Shown: positions 36,481 to 48,198 of the stretch, in pieces
How the letters are laid out: every line of letters starts with the position of its first letter
Numbering within the stretch: position 1 is the first letter of the stretch
DNA from: Steinernema hermaphroditum
Taxonomy: Eukaryota > Nematoda > Chromadorea > Rhabditida > Steinernematidae
Direction of reading: 5' to 3'
Assembly (NCBI GenBank): GCA_030435675.1
Contig: CM059625.1
Span: forward strand, 1,426,001-1,490,000
DNA: 64,000 nt
Notes under the pieces: generated by a model
The model's input: only the letters and a program-made list of their open reading frames with translations
The model's database searches: none
What the model was told of the DNA's origin: nothing
Translations under genes and position numbers: made by a program

Positions 36481-36552
36481 TGGGAACGCTGGATTCTCTT
36501 CGGATTCGTCTGCTCCACCGAAACCAGAAGAAAATCAGCGGCTACGGTGTGA

Positions 36553-38590
36553 CTTTGTTCTTCTTTGTGCATTTATGAGACGTCCTTCACGGCGTAAGCC
36601 GTTGATTCGGGAAGATAAATCGTGTAAAAAAAAATCGTGTAAAAATCGAACAAATGAAATCGCTGTGAGTGCATACATGATCCCCATTATATAGTCCCTG
36701 CGGAATCGAACGGAAGCAAATTATCTCAACTATACTTCGCCATCGGAAGTGCACAGACATCCTAACTCTTATCAGCACACATTATCTTGGGTAATATTCG
36801 CTTTCATGTTGATGTCATGGGCTCTTTGAATTAGATGATGTTTCCTTGCTGGGGTCCTTTTTGTGTATGGTATATTACATCAGATTCTCTATGTGCACAG
36901 AGGTATCAATACTGGAAGAAGTCCGATTAACTTTGACTATCAACGCTTTGTTAACGAGTGAGCAGTCTTTAAGTGTAGTTATTGCTTGATCCGTTATGCC
37001 GGTTTTCAGTTCGATTGGCTATACGTTGATGAACCTCAAATAACAGTAGCATTCGATCTGTCAAAATTTCTTATCGCTATACTTTATGATCCGGACTGTT
37101 CGCTGGTCGAACTCACTTAAACCCAATCTGCCCATGTGACCACGAATGACAGACGCTTTCTTACAATCCACAATTGCGATCAATGGAATTCTGTAATGGA
37201 AACGATCTCTGTGGATGTCGCTTGATCAATTTACCGCACAAGGAAGTTCCTCAAAGGCATCGCGAAGAAGGTTGATAAGAACACCGCTGTCCATGCGATT
37301 CTTGTGATTGTTTATGGTGTTGTTCACTCCATTATCAGCAAACGCCACTTTTCGCTCTCACTTCCTTAAAAATGCGGGCCGATCATTGTTACTTCCATCA
37401 TTCCTCTACAACAGCCATATGTGTATCGAATCTGACGAGGTTTCTGCTGCCGATTAAGCTCGTTTGGGGCGCTCAATCGGGAGTGGACACTTCGTAAGGT
37501 TAGGGACTATCGACCGGCTTTCATCCCTAGTTATTATTTGCTGCAATGACTCTATATTTGTCCGATTCCATAATGGTGTAGTTGGGCGTGTAGACAACAA
37601 CCAAGCCAAGGTTGTCGTCAAAATGCAGTATGCGACCACAATTATAATTAAGGTGGTGTGAACACTTATACAAGTATGAACCCTTTGAAAGCACACGACT
37701 TCTACTGATCTTACAAATCAAACATCAGGTTGCAAACCATGCTACGGTGTACTAAGCAAACATTATGTACAGGACCACATGTTATCATTTCGACGATTAC
37801 CAACCAGTCCGCCAATTCATTTCTCAGTCTTGAAACGGAAATAGAACCATTGATAAAGGAACAATCAAATAATATGCAATGAAATGCAACAGTTGCGTCA
37901 TCGAAGTAAAGTGCATCAAGAATCACCGTAATGTTTCACTATGTTGAATAGCAAGAAAGAAGAGAACAGCATGGTCAAGCTGCGAATGCATCATGCTTAG
38001 TCATGAACACCTTTTTGAAAGACACGGTCATGCAACGTAAATGTTAAATTTTAGGGAGAAACTATCATTTTGCACAGATCTTCCCAGCAAAGGGATGCAA
38101 CAGACTAGACCATGACTTTCGTTGAATACATTAGTGATCGTACACCACAACACATGCGAACACGCTTTGAACTTTTGTATCTAACAGATCATTAAAACCA
38201 TAATGGTGAGCATCAAAGACCAGCCTGCAAGCCTTTGGTTATCGTCACTGCAGACAAATCAGATGTTCAAAATTTGGTCATCGAAAGCAATGCAACCATT
38301 TCCGGTGTAAGTGGTGTTTGTTGATGAATTAAAATACGAACCAAAAACTAGATTGGGATTACTGTGAATTAGCAGCTTGAAGACGTTAACGGTGAACTAA
38401 AAGCTTGTCCTGCGACGAATGATAATGTCCAAACTATTAATTACTGCCGAGACTACATAAAATGTGAAACACATTAAGGAAGGTAGCCATTGCAAAAAAC
38501 ATAATATAAATAAAACACGATTCATTCCATCTGCAAATCCAAATAATATCATTAATGCTATTACATAACACTATCGGATTTACAATTCCT
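36553..38590. other. intergenic, no supported gene
   Basis: About 2 kb, AT-rich, no supported open frame. It is the left flank of the LINE insertion. Confidence 0.5.
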
Positions 38591-40298
38591 TATGAATAGA
38601 ACTCATGATATACAAGAAAGACTCATGATATACAAGAAAGGCGATCCAAGAATGATGAAGAACTATAGACCCATTTCACTTCTCTCCACCATCTACAAGA
38701 TCCTCACAAAGGTAATCAACCAGAGAATAGAATCTGTTCTAGACACTTCACAATCTGAAGAACAAGCTGGATTCCGTAAAAACTATTCAACCGTTGATCA
38801 CCTTCACGCGCTAAATGAGCTATTGGAGAGGACGCGTGAGTATCGAATGCCGTTATTCATAGCCTTTGTAGACTATGAAAAGGCGTTCGACTCGGTAGAG
38901 GTAAATGCGGTGTGGAATGCACTACAAGAGCAAGGAGTCCCGGTTCAAATCGTTGCAATGTTGCGTAAGATTTACCGAGAAGCTAAATCTCATATTCAGA
39001 TAGGAGAGGACCTTGTAGAAATCGAAATCCATCGAGGAGTTCGTCAAGGGGACGTAATAAGTCCGAAATTGTTCACAGCCGCACTAGAGGGTGTCTTCAG
39101 AAAGCTGAATTGGGAACAGTATGGAATCAATGTCAATGGAAGAAGGCTTCATAACCTCCGCTTTGCCGACGACATTGTTCTCTTTGCAAACTCTCAGGAC
39201 GAACTCCAAAAAATGATGGACGAGTTAAATGAAGAATCCCAAAAGTTCGGACTGAAGATCAACGAGACGAAGACTAAAGTGATGGCGAACGAAGAACTAC
39301 ACATCCGCATCAACGATGTGAGTTTAGAACACGTTGACAGCTTTGTCTATTTAGGACAAGAAGTTGAAATGATTCGAAGCAACAGAAAAGAGATAAGTCG
39401 CCGAATAAGCGCAGGATGGAATGCCTTCCGGGAACACAGAGTCCTATTGACATCGCCATCCGTGGACATGAAGTGGAAGCGAAGACTTTTCGATATGTGT
39501 ATCTTACCAGCGATGACCTACGGATCGGAAGCGTGGGCCCTGACGAAGTCCACGAAGACGAGGCTAAGGACAGCGCAAAGAAGAATGGAAAGAAGAATGA
39601 TCGGAGTGAGACTTCTCGACCGGAAAACGAACGACTGGATCCGCGGAGTAACAAAGGTGAAAGACATCATCGAGGAGGCCACGAAGAGGAAGTGGAAGTT
39701 TGCGTGGAACATGGCAAACAGCTCTGTGGAACGCCACAAGTGGTCAACTTTGATTACAGAATGGAGGCCTCCAGCAACGCGACCGTCAGGAAGACCGAGG
39801 ATACGCTGGAAAGATGAAATCGTGAAGACTGTAGGAACTCAGCGCTGGCAAACTGTGGCGAAAAATGAGTCGCTCTCATCTTGGTGCAGCAGAGGAACTC
39901 AAACGCCCTAACGCTCCTCCTGACTGAGCAACCGATTCTTCCGAAGGTGACCGTCTTCGCGGCTAGGTGAGGCCACCCGTGACTGATCAGTTGGTTCTGG
40001 TCACCCACCACTGACTTCACATATGGGACACCGATAAGGCTGAGGTTCTGATGGCTTCCAGCGGCAGTGCCTGGACTGGACGAAGGAAAAGGCCAAATGA
40101 AGAAAAACCAAAGCTGGTGTTGTGCCAACATCAACATCATCCGATGCCCAAGACATAAGCGATGAAGTCAAATAAGGAGTGAAGCATGAAGAAAAGATGA
40201 TCCTACATACTTGATTGGTGGTTATACCTGGGTGCAACTTTGTGTAAACTTATGAGATTGCAAATAAAATAAAAAAAAAAAAAAAATATGAATAGAAC
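38591..40298 (+). mobile_element. 5'-truncated RTE-type LINE with 12-bp target-site duplication
   Basis: The element body is 38603-40286. It is bounded by exact copies of TATGAATAGAAC at 38591-38602 and 40287-40298, the target-site duplication left by target-primed reverse transcription. The 3' end is an A-rich tail (AATAAAATA then a run of A). The endonuclease domain is missing and the sequence starts within the reverse transcriptase. The reading frame is uninterrupted and the duplication is exact, so the insertion is young. At the truncated 5' end a 20-bp unit, ACTCATGATATACAAGAAAG, is present twice (38601-38620 and 38621-38640). Confidence 0.92.
38592..39911 (+). CDS. LINE reverse transcriptase, N-terminally truncated
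   Basis: 439 codons without a stop. RT blocks in order: KNYRPISLLS, QAGFRKNYST, FVDYEKAFDS (catalytic Asp about 94), RGVRQGDVISPKLF and FADD (about 191-194), then a connection/C-terminal region typical of RTE elements (SVDMKWKRRLFDMCILPA, TYGSEAWALTK, GRPRIRWKDE). The apurinic endonuclease that should precede it is absent, so this copy cannot move on its own. The first ATG of the frame lies in the host target-site duplication, not in the element. Its expression is doubtful. Confidence 0.93.
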   Translation: MNRTHDIQERLMIYKKGDPRMMKNYRPISLLSTIYKILTKVINQRIESVLDTSQSEEQAGFRKNYSTVDHLHALNELLERTREYRMPLFIAFVDYEKAFDSVEVNAVWNALQEQGVPVQIVAMLRKIYREAKSHIQIGEDLVEIEIHRGVRQGDVISPKLFTAALEGVFRKLNWEQYGINVNGRRLHNLRFADDIVLFANSQDELQKMMDELNEESQKFGLKINETKTKVMANEELHIRINDVSLEHVDSFVYLGQEVEMIRSNRKEISRRISAGWNAFREHRVLLTSPSVDMKWKRRLFDMCILPAMTYGSEAWALTKSTKTRLRTAQRRMERRMIGVRLLDRKTNDWIRGVTKVKDIIEEATKRKWKFAWNMANSSVERHKWSTLITEWRPPATRPSGRPRIRWKDEIVKTVGTQRWQTVAKNESLSSWCSRGTQTP

Positions 40299-40633
40299 AC
40301 GAAGATCTCAGGACGTTCGTCACTTGCAGTCTACTAGTTCAACTTCGTTTATGTTCCAGCACTCTCGCCTTAAGCTTGCAAAAGCAGTCCTCCCCTATTT
40401 GTACGACACATTGTACTTTATCGCTTGTTCCTAATATTCAGTTGCAGAAGACGATCATTGTACCCGGGAACAGGATGTGAAGAGGACAAAAAAGGCCGAC
40501 GATTAAACGAGGCCCTTCTGTGCGAGAATTGACGTCAGCGATTGGAGTCAGTAGAGATAATCTCCAAATTTGTGGACACAGCGCATGTGCACGATGTAGA
40601 AGAGTAAAAGTACTTTTGGGCGTTACGACTTTG

Positions 40634-40639
40634 TGATAA
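40634..40639 (+). promoter_or_regulatory. TGATAA GATA-factor site before carboxypeptidase 1
   Basis: TGATAAG about 100 bp before the ATG at 40737. In nematodes TGATAA sites are typical of intestinal genes driven by ELT-2-like factors. A digestive peptidase fits that, but this is inference from one hexamer. Confidence 0.35.
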
Positions 40640-40736
40640 GATGATATCGTGCCACAGACGCGTCGACAGTCATAATCTAGCGACGGCTACTTAAAACCGT
40701 CTTCGGACTGTTTCAGGCAGTCCGTTCTCGTTCAAC

Positions 40737-42192
40737 ATGCGTTCGGCTACTCTTGTCGCGCTCTGTGTGTGCCTCGGTCTTGTACTCGGTGGCCAGATCA
40801 ACCAGCTCCCCGGAGCGCCCAGCGTCAGCTGGAAGCAGTATGCCGGATACTTCGATGTTGGAGAGAACAAGGATAAGCATATTCACTACTGGTAAGTGTA
40901 TAGGTCAAATTGGGCTAGATTATATGGTTATATTCTAGGTTCGTCGAGTCTCAGGGCAATCCCTCAACCGATCCTGTTCTCCTTTGGCTCACTGGTGGAC
41001 CCGGATGCTCTGGATTCTCCGCTGTCGTCACCGAGTGGGGACCGTTCCGTGTCAACGACGACGGAAAGACCCTTCGCCTCAACCCTCATTCGTGGAATAA
41101 GGTCGCCAACGTCCTCACCATTGAGGCCCCTGCCGGAGTCGGATTCTCCTACACCGACGATGGAGATGTCACCACTGATGATCAGCAGACCGCCGAAAAC
41201 AACTGGGAAGCCCTCCGCGCCTTCTTCGAGCAGTTCCCTCAATTCAAGAACAACGACTTCTACGTGACCGGCGAATCGTACGGTGGCGTCTACGTTCCCA
41301 CCCTTGTCGATACCATTCTCAAGAAGCAGGGCGACTACCAGATGAACCTTAAGGGCTTCGCCATTGGAAACGGATGCGTCTCCGGCAGCCTTGGCACCGA
41401 CACCATCATCCAGTTCACCTACAACCACGGCATGGTCGATGAGTCCTCATGGCAGAAGACCAAGCGTCAATGCTGCAATGGAGCGATTGACGGATGCTCC
41501 TTCCACACCTTCTCTGGATTCGGCTACTGCGCTTCGTTCGCTTCAGAAACCGCCCAGGCTGCCTGGTACTCCGGCATCAACCCCTACAATATGTACCAGG
41601 ACTGCGCGGGAGGAGACAACCAAAACCTCAAGCCCATCCAGACCCGCTACGCCGCCGACTACTTCCACAAGACCGGACGCAAGCTTCCTGCCAACGTAAG
41701 CCACACTATTGCCATTGTATGTAATATTTCATCGCATTTTAGTTCCAATCTGTCATGTGCCTTGATGAGACGCCCGCCACCACTTACTTCAATCTTCCTG
41801 AAGTGCGCAAGGCCTTCTTCGTTCCCGACCAGCTCGGAGAGTGGTCCATCTGCAGCGACGCCGTTGTTCAGTCCTATCAGCGCGGACCTATGGAAATGTC
41901 CGACATCGTCAAGAACGCCATCAACCAAGGACTCCGTGGCATGCTCTACAACGGAGACGTTGACATGGCCTGCAACTACCTCATGGGACAGCGGTTCAGC
42001 GCTCAGCTCGGACGTGCCCAAGTCAGCGCCAAGCAAGAGTTCCAGGTCAACGATCAGGTCGGAGGCTACTACACCGCCTACGATGGCTTCGAGTTCTACA
42101 CGGTCCGCGGAGCTGGACACATGGTTCCCGAGGATAAGCCTGCTGTTGCGTTCCACATCATCAACTCTTTCCTCAGCAAACAGTCTCCTTAA
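40737..42192 (+). CDS. serine carboxypeptidase 1 (family S10, cathepsin A-like)
   Basis: Removes C-terminal residues from peptides, probably lysosomal or secreted into the gut. Exons 40737-40891, 40939-41695 and 41743-42192 give 453 aa with a signal peptide (LVALCVCLGLVLGG). The catalytic triad is complete: Ser about 165 in [11 protein letters not shown], Asp about 376 in NGDVDMACN, His about 430 in RGAGHMVP. The substrate-binding/oxyanion region is LTGGPGCSGFSA, and Cys-rich segments lie in the cap. Its first splice site (TG/G within HYW) is shared with carboxypeptidase 2, 4.8 kb downstream on the same strand, so the two are paralogues. Confidence 0.95.
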
Positions 42193-42579
42193 GTTAGTGC
42201 TTGTTTGTACATTTGTATGTAAAGAGAAGATAAAAGTCTAAAGTCTATGAATCAAAAATGCTAGCTAAGTGACGACAAGCGGTAAGAAGGACACTGACAA
42301 ACACAAAGCACATTTTGAACTAAAAATATAATCCACGCTATATATAAAAAGCCGCGTATCGTTCTACGGAAAACCTCGTTACATAACAAGGAAAACAACA
42401 AGGGCATTAGAGTGATAATTTGTTTCGTTTACTGCAGTATTTGGAATCTCAAACTGTGAGATTGAAGTACTGTTGTCAACACAGAACTACCGTTTTCCAA
42501 ATTAATACGTGTATGCTCTTTGAATAATATTTAAATAAATCTATTATCTCTTAAACAATGGCGGAATAAGAGTGAAAGT

Positions 42580-43110
42580 TTAGGCATTAGGACAAGTGCG
42601 CTTTCGAAGGGTTCGACGAGGAAGCGTCCTTTCGGAATCCGGGCTAGATTCTGTCTTTTCTATCTTCCTCTTTCTCTTCTCTTTTTGCATCTTTCTCTGA
42701 TTATAAGCGACGATGAGATCTTCGCATCCAACCAGTTCTTCGGCTGTATACCAATTCACCTCAGCGTTCAGAATGATCCTTTTGAACTTTATAAGGTACT
42801 CAGTAATGCCGCTTGTTGTTTGTCGGTCTGCAACGATCTTCTCAATCTTGAAAGGATGCGCAGCGTTGTATTGCATGACTAGGTCGGAGTTGATATTTTG
42901 ATAAGGAAGCCAATCTGCCCAAGTATACGGTCTTCCCGACCACTTGACAAGATACTGAAGCTCACCTTTGGCCGTCATTCGGTGATTCAGAATGCAGTCG
43001 ATTGGAAAGAGGGTGTCGTCGTACTCCTCGGGCTGCACACCATAGCGCTCCCGGTGGTAATTGGTGTTATTGCGCGCCCAGTACTCACTTTGGCCAATGC
43101 TTCGAACCAT
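42580..43110 (-). CDS. protein with two chromodomain-like modules
   Basis: A single-exon gene of about 176 aa if it starts at ATG 43110 (MVRSIGQSEYW); the frame stays open upstream to 43251, but that part looks non-coding. The first module, FPIDCILNHRMTAKGELQYL then VKWSGRPYTWADWLPYQNI, has the chromodomain pattern with VKW and the TWADW helix start. A second, weaker module follows: FKIEKIVADRQTTSGITEYL and IKFKRIILNAEVNWYTAEEL, ending in a helix. The tail is strongly basic (RKMQKEKRKRKIEK, RRTLRKRTC). The layout resembles HP1-like proteins (chromodomain plus a second module), so a chromatin role, perhaps histone-tail binding, is inferred. It lies between the two carboxypeptidases on the opposite strand. 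Confidence 0.8.
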   Translation of the reverse strand: MVRSIGQSEYWARNNTNYHRERYGVQPEEYDDTLFPIDCILNHRMTAKGELQYLVKWSGRPYTWADWLPYQNINSDLVMQYNAAHPFKIEKIVADRQTTSGITEYLIKFKRIILNAEVNWYTAEELVGCEDLIVAYNQRKMQKEKRKRKIEKTESSPDSERTLPRRTLRKRTCPNA

Positions 43111-43251
43111 GATATGCGTTTCCACAACAGTGAAGGTTGCTACGTCATCAAAAATGGATGCACGCGCGTAAAAAATATGCAAAATTTTAAGAATGTTCTG
43201 TTGATGCGATGCGAAACTGATCCTCACGCCTGACCTAGCGATGCTAAACAA

Positions 43252-45400
43252 AGTGCTAAGACCAATGGAACATGCGACAAAGCCTTGGATGTCATTCAGC
43301 CTTACTGTGTTTTAACGTCCTGATTGCTTTAAGTGTGCCTTTTATGTGCCCAGTGTATTTACTAGTAATGTTTTGTAGTTGAGCAACTTTTATAAAAAGC
43401 GAAACCTGTGCTCAATCTGTAACACTTGTCCCTCTCGACCATATTTTAATTACCTTGAGATAAACGATCGGCTTACTTTCTTAGACTGTTCTTTTCGTTT
43501 CACCGTCCTACATATTGAAGATATTGTCTTATTACATTATAACGATTATGCGTTTCGTATTTCAAGCACCAGATATCCTTTCACACAGTCATTCGACAAA
43601 ACAAAGCCGCGTGCAGTTTGCGGCTAAAGTTTAAATCTCGATGTTTATTGCAGTGGCCGCCGCAGATCAGCACCGATCAGTGGTCAGCGATCAGCGAACG
43701 CTTTTTCCATCGTTTCTTGCAATGTGCTGAATCCAGTGGGACCGGCTGCACATTTGCAAAGTTCAAACTCACAGTGCGAGCCTCAGAAACCTGTCGCATA
43801 GATTTCGCGTATTCAGAAGCCTAGATGATTTCGAAATGTTAGTCATGATTGTTTGATCAAGTAGCACGTGCCGATTTGAATTTTTCGCTGAAATCGACTA
43901 AAGAATAGGGGTGAGCATGAAGGAAATTAAGATCTTTTCGCGACAGCTGACTTTTCGGATTCAGGAATTTTTTAATTCACATGTTAACAATGACTGTGTG
44001 AACGACTTAGAGATTGTTACACAGACAGAGAATAAAACACAGAACAGGACGTACCAACTGAGGGTAGCAGTCTGGCAGTTGATCCACATTCAAGATAGTG
44101 TATTCCATCGGACTTAAAGTTAGTGTTTTTTGGAAACCTTAGCAGTGTAACCGCAGGTGGGGTGATCCATTTCCTGATATGCAGTGGAAAAACTCGTTAA
44201 ATTAATGCGCAACCAATTCTGGATCCTTAAACTTGGCTATACATTCTACAGTCCGGCTAACAATGCGCTGACAATCTACAAAAGCAAATAGTTGGCATGA
44301 AAATGTTCCGATTGCAGAGTCTTGTGACCGATTGTTTGCTTTCAGCGGGGCAGATAGACGAATGGAAGATCGCCCCATGATGAAAAGCTATGTGTTCGCA
44401 TGGGCTCATCGGATAAACAACTCTTTTCATTACGGCCAATCCCTGGATGAACCAAAAAAAGATAAATGTCAACGATTTGCTGCGAATACGGTCCAGTGTT
44501 AGGACTGTAAAATTATACATACGCTGCTCGAAAGATCGTCGAAAAACGGGAAAAACACTTTTATCGTTGTTTACCAAAGTGAGAACTAATTAGTCCTGTG
44601 ATTAGACTGTTACGCAACACGAATGAAGTATCTTATCAATGATTGTTTTTCGGCCGAAGATAGTACCGTAACACTCCGATTGCTCATTTGATCATAGGCA
44701 ACTGAGGTAAACAAACACAAAAAATACCGGTACTTTTAAAGAGTACTGTCGGCAACGATGCCCATTCCAAATTTTGCACAAAATGAGGTGTCTTAGTAAA
44801 AAATTCTTGACACAGTCTCACTTGTCTCGCTTTTTCCTTAACATTGCTTTCGTTACAGCAAGTTGGTTCGGCTGGCAGAAAGGTAGAGAGGAGTTAAAGG
44901 CGATACCAATGTCAATTTTTGTCTGTTCAAAGTTTTCCACCAATTTAATTTGCCTTAGCGAAAGCCGCCAGCGTCTTTCCAAGTGCCCAACAATTACTGA
45001 TCTCTGAGTGATTTAGTCCCAGTTGCCCGTTTCTCTTTTTTTCGCAACACATGTCCACTCGTCTGCCGATCGGTGGCGTGACTCCCATTCACAATTAATT
45101 GCTTAACTCTTTGACCTTCTCCTCATTTGATTGTCCAGTCGCGGAAATCGGTGCCATCGCCAATCTGGCACTCGACGATCAGCGCGAGCAGATGCTGTTT
45201 CATTTTTTAAACAACGAGCCAATGTTTCCATTTTGCCGTCCGATGTCTCTTCTGCTGTTGTTAAAACGTCTTTGTCTGCACCAGAAAGCACCCGCCGGAC
45301 TCGGCACCGAAGCGAAATGGGCCGAAAGCAGCGGCAACTGTCGGGGGCGTTTTCATCGTTGGGCCCATGCGCGACGACTGTGCGCCGTGCCATGATTGAT
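43252..45400. other. intergenic, no supported gene
   Basis: About 2.1 kb. Near 43660-43700 the hexamer GATCAG recurs three times within about 35 bp. Short open frames only. Confidence 0.5.
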
Positions 45401-45404
45401 GCTG

Positions 45405-45450
45405 TGATAATGAGTGCCAGGGGATGGGCCACGCAAATTCGGCTATAATA
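45405..45450 (+). promoter_or_regulatory. TGATAA site and TATA box before carboxypeptidase 2
   Basis: TGATAA at 45405-45410 is followed by TATAATA at 45444-45450, 65 bp before the ATG at 45515. It parallels the TGATAA before carboxypeptidase 1 and suggests shared intestinal control (inference). Confidence 0.4.
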
Positions 45451-45514
45451 AGGAGGGGGAGGAGGCGCTTGCCGGACAGTCGTTGGATCAGTCGCCGCAG
45501 TCGCTTCGTTCCCG

Positions 45515-47213
45515 ATGGCCGCCGCCCGGTTCGCCATGTTTGTGGCGCTTGTCGTCTTGCTTGCCTTTGCCGCTCAGGGAGAGGAGATTAAGTCGCTCCC
45601 CGGACTTGGTTTTGAGCTCAACTTTAAGCACTACTCAGGATTCTTCAAGGTGTCGGACAACCATCTGCTCCATTACTGGTAAGTGTTCTTCCGAGACTGT
45701 TTTGCAGTAGATCAGTCTTTGGTGATTTAGAATCCAGTTGCTGAAGCTTTCATGCTTTGCTTTCCCGTATTAACTTTTCATTTACCATATAAAACAATAC
45801 TGCTAATATTAAAATTGCAGGTTCGTCGAATCCCAGAACAATCCAGCCAAGGACCCTCTGATCTTCTGGTTCAACGGCGGTCCGGGATGCTCGTCGCTCG
45901 ACGGCCTTCTGAACGAGATGGGCCCTTACCTGGCCAACACGGATGGCAAGACCCTCCGTCAGAACCCGAACTCCTGGAACAAACTCGGAAACATCGTCTA
46001 CATCGAATCACCCGCCGGTGTTGGATACTCCTACTCTACTGATGGAAACACCACCACTAACGACGACCTTACCTCGCTGGAGAACTACGAAGCCGTGAAG
46101 CTCTTCTTCAAGGAGTTCCCCGCTTTCCGCAACCACTCAACCTTCATCATGGGAGAGAGCTATGGAGGTGTCTATGTTCCAACTTTGACTGCTCGTATCG
46201 TTGATGGACAGAAGGACTTCCCTATCAATCTGAGGGTAAGTCACTCTTTACTTTCGCATAATTCTCAAGTTCACCAGTAGGCTTAGGCTTTGAGTTTGAA
46301 TGCTCTCTAACGTCGTCGCTTTGTATATAAATATCGACCACTTTAGGGTATGGCGCTCGGAAACGGTTACGTCAACGAGAAGCTTAACATTGACACCTCT
46401 ATCCGCTTCGCTTATGGCCACGGAATAATCGACGAGAAGACCTGGAACACCCTGGAGTCCGAGTGCTGCAAGGGATGCATCGACAGCTGCGACTTCACCC
46501 AGGTTACCGGTCACTGCGCCCGCATGGTCGAGGACATCTTCCAATTCCTCTGGGCTGGTGGACTCAACCCCTACGATCTGTACCGCGACTGCGACCCCAA
46601 CCCGGACGTCAACAGCCTTCGCCTTCAGTCGATGCTCATGGGAATTGCTCCGAAGCACGCATCGCAGCACACCCTCCGTTACCCCAAGAAGGCCCACATC
46701 AGCTTCCCACTGATGGGAGCTTCTGTCCCATGCCTCAACGATTCGGATCTCGTCACCTATATGAATGACGTGAAGGTCCGCCATGCTCTGAACATTCCAT
46801 TCAACCTTCCCAAGTGGGACATCTGCAGGTCCTGACAGGACATCCTGATCCATCGTTTTATATTTGTCATTTCTAGTGAGAAGATCACTGGTGAATACCA
46901 GAAGCAGTACACTGACATGAAGCCGTTCATCAGGAAGATCGTTGACTCCCACGTCCGCGTGCTTCTCTACTACGGAGACACCGACATGGCCTGCAATTTC
47001 ATGATGGGACAGCAGTTCGCCAACGGCCTCGGCTACCGTCGCCTCCTGAATAAGACGCCCTGGAAATTCGACCGCCAGATCGCCGGATTCAAGACTCTCT
47101 ACGACGGAGTCACCTTCATCACCATCCGCGGTGCCGGCCACATGGCTCCTCAATGGCGCGCTCCCCAGATGTACTACGCCATCCAACAGTTCCTCCTCAA
47201 CCACCCCATCTAA
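45515..47213 (+). CDS. serine carboxypeptidase 2 (family S10, cathepsin A-like)
   Basis: Exons 45515-45678, 45821-46235, 46347-46828 and 46877-47213 give 465 aa with signal peptide [20 protein letters not shown]. Landmarks: [23 protein letters not shown], catalytic Ser about 168 in [11 protein letters not shown], Asp in [10 protein letters not shown] and His in RGAGHMAP. Compared with carboxypeptidase 1 it has the canonical NGGPGCSS oxyanion motif instead of TGGPGCSG and two extra introns in the cap and C-terminal half, so the copies are old and may differ in specificity. AATAAA lies at 47292-47297. Likely lysosomal or gut-luminal. Confidence 0.95.
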
Positions 47214-47610
47214 AATGCCTCAATGATGTATGCCCTAGATTAATAACTTATTCATCGTGCTCATAAATTATTAAATGTGTGCAATAAGCGTAATAAAACT
47301 GTTTAGTAATGTATACCGTGGTACTGCAGATACATATCTGCAACTGTGATACCAAAGCACATCGCATCAATTAGGTCAGCTGACCAACACACGAACTGTG
47401 AAGACCTTGATGATATTAACTCACTAGATCAATACGTTCCTTACGAGAAAAGGCACGATCTGCAGAATTTCCCCATCAAACTATGTTCAAATTAGTATTT
47501 AATACCCTTGCGCTCGCATATGTGACAAACATCTCACAAAAAAACGGAGAATTATGGATCTCAATCAATTTATAAAACGTCATTTATTGAGTAGCACTAA
47601 TAACAGTTCG

Positions 47611-48198
47611 TTAGCTCATAATATAACCCTTAATAACCCGAAAACGTTGATGCTTTACGGAAAACAGAACAGTGATAAATCGGCTTTCCTTCACGTTTCG
47701 AGCCACAGTATCGTTAATGCGAGTAAGTAGAGTTTTTGAGTGAATCTGTACTCCAAGTATTTCGGGTCGCAACATCCATAGAAAACACATCTTACTTAAG
47801 GCAGCTTCGTTAGTTGATCCTGGGCAGAAGAGATTGAGTTCTTTGACAAGTGACGTCAAGGGTGCCATGATCTTATTTAATCGTTTAATCTGGTTTCCCA
47901 TATCGTTTGCATTCGGTATGTTGATGCCTGGTGGTTTACGGCAAACGTTCACTTTGGTGACACGAATATATCGGTACTCAGTGCTGAAAAGCTTGAATTC
48001 TGCAGTCGGACCTGAAAAACTAACATGCATTTCGCCATTGTCGCCTACAATGATTGTCAACGTGTCAGCACGTTTCGCTGCATGAACTTCAGCTATGCCG
48101 CGCCATTGTCGTGAGAATAATGCTTCTAAAAGTTTAAGCGAGAAAAGCGGTAGCTGATGACAGACCGATTCGATGAAATTGCAGCTGACAAACTCCAT
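47611..48198 (-). CDS. nematode-type orphan protein, possibly related to the gene at 17136
   Basis: A single-exon frame of 195 aa from ATG 48198 to TAA 47611. The N-terminus MEFVSCNFIESVCHQL has the hydrophobic spacing seen at the start of the 17136 protein, as in lineage-expanded nematode F-box-like families. The rest, with VKELNLFCPGS and a basic C-terminus, has no motif I can name. It is shorter than the 17136 protein and may be truncated at the 3' end. Confidence 0.6.
   Translation of the reverse strand: MEFVSCNFIESVCHQLPLFSLKLLEALFSRQWRGIAEVHAAKRADTLTIIVGDNGEMHVSFSGPTAEFKLFSTEYRYIRVTKVNVCRKPPGINIPNANDMGNQIKRLNKIMAPLTSLVKELNLFCPGSTNEAALSKMCFLWMLRPEILGVQIHSKTLLTRINDTVARNVKESRFITVLFSVKHQRFRVIKGYIMS

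Noticed and set aside
45103..45537. 144-residue minus-strand frame upstream of carboxypeptidase 2
   Set aside because: It covers the promoter and exon 1 of a well-supported gene on the other strand and has no recognisable domain.
46248..47204. 318-residue frame antisense to carboxypeptidase 2
   Set aside because: Antisense shadow that spans two introns of the real gene.
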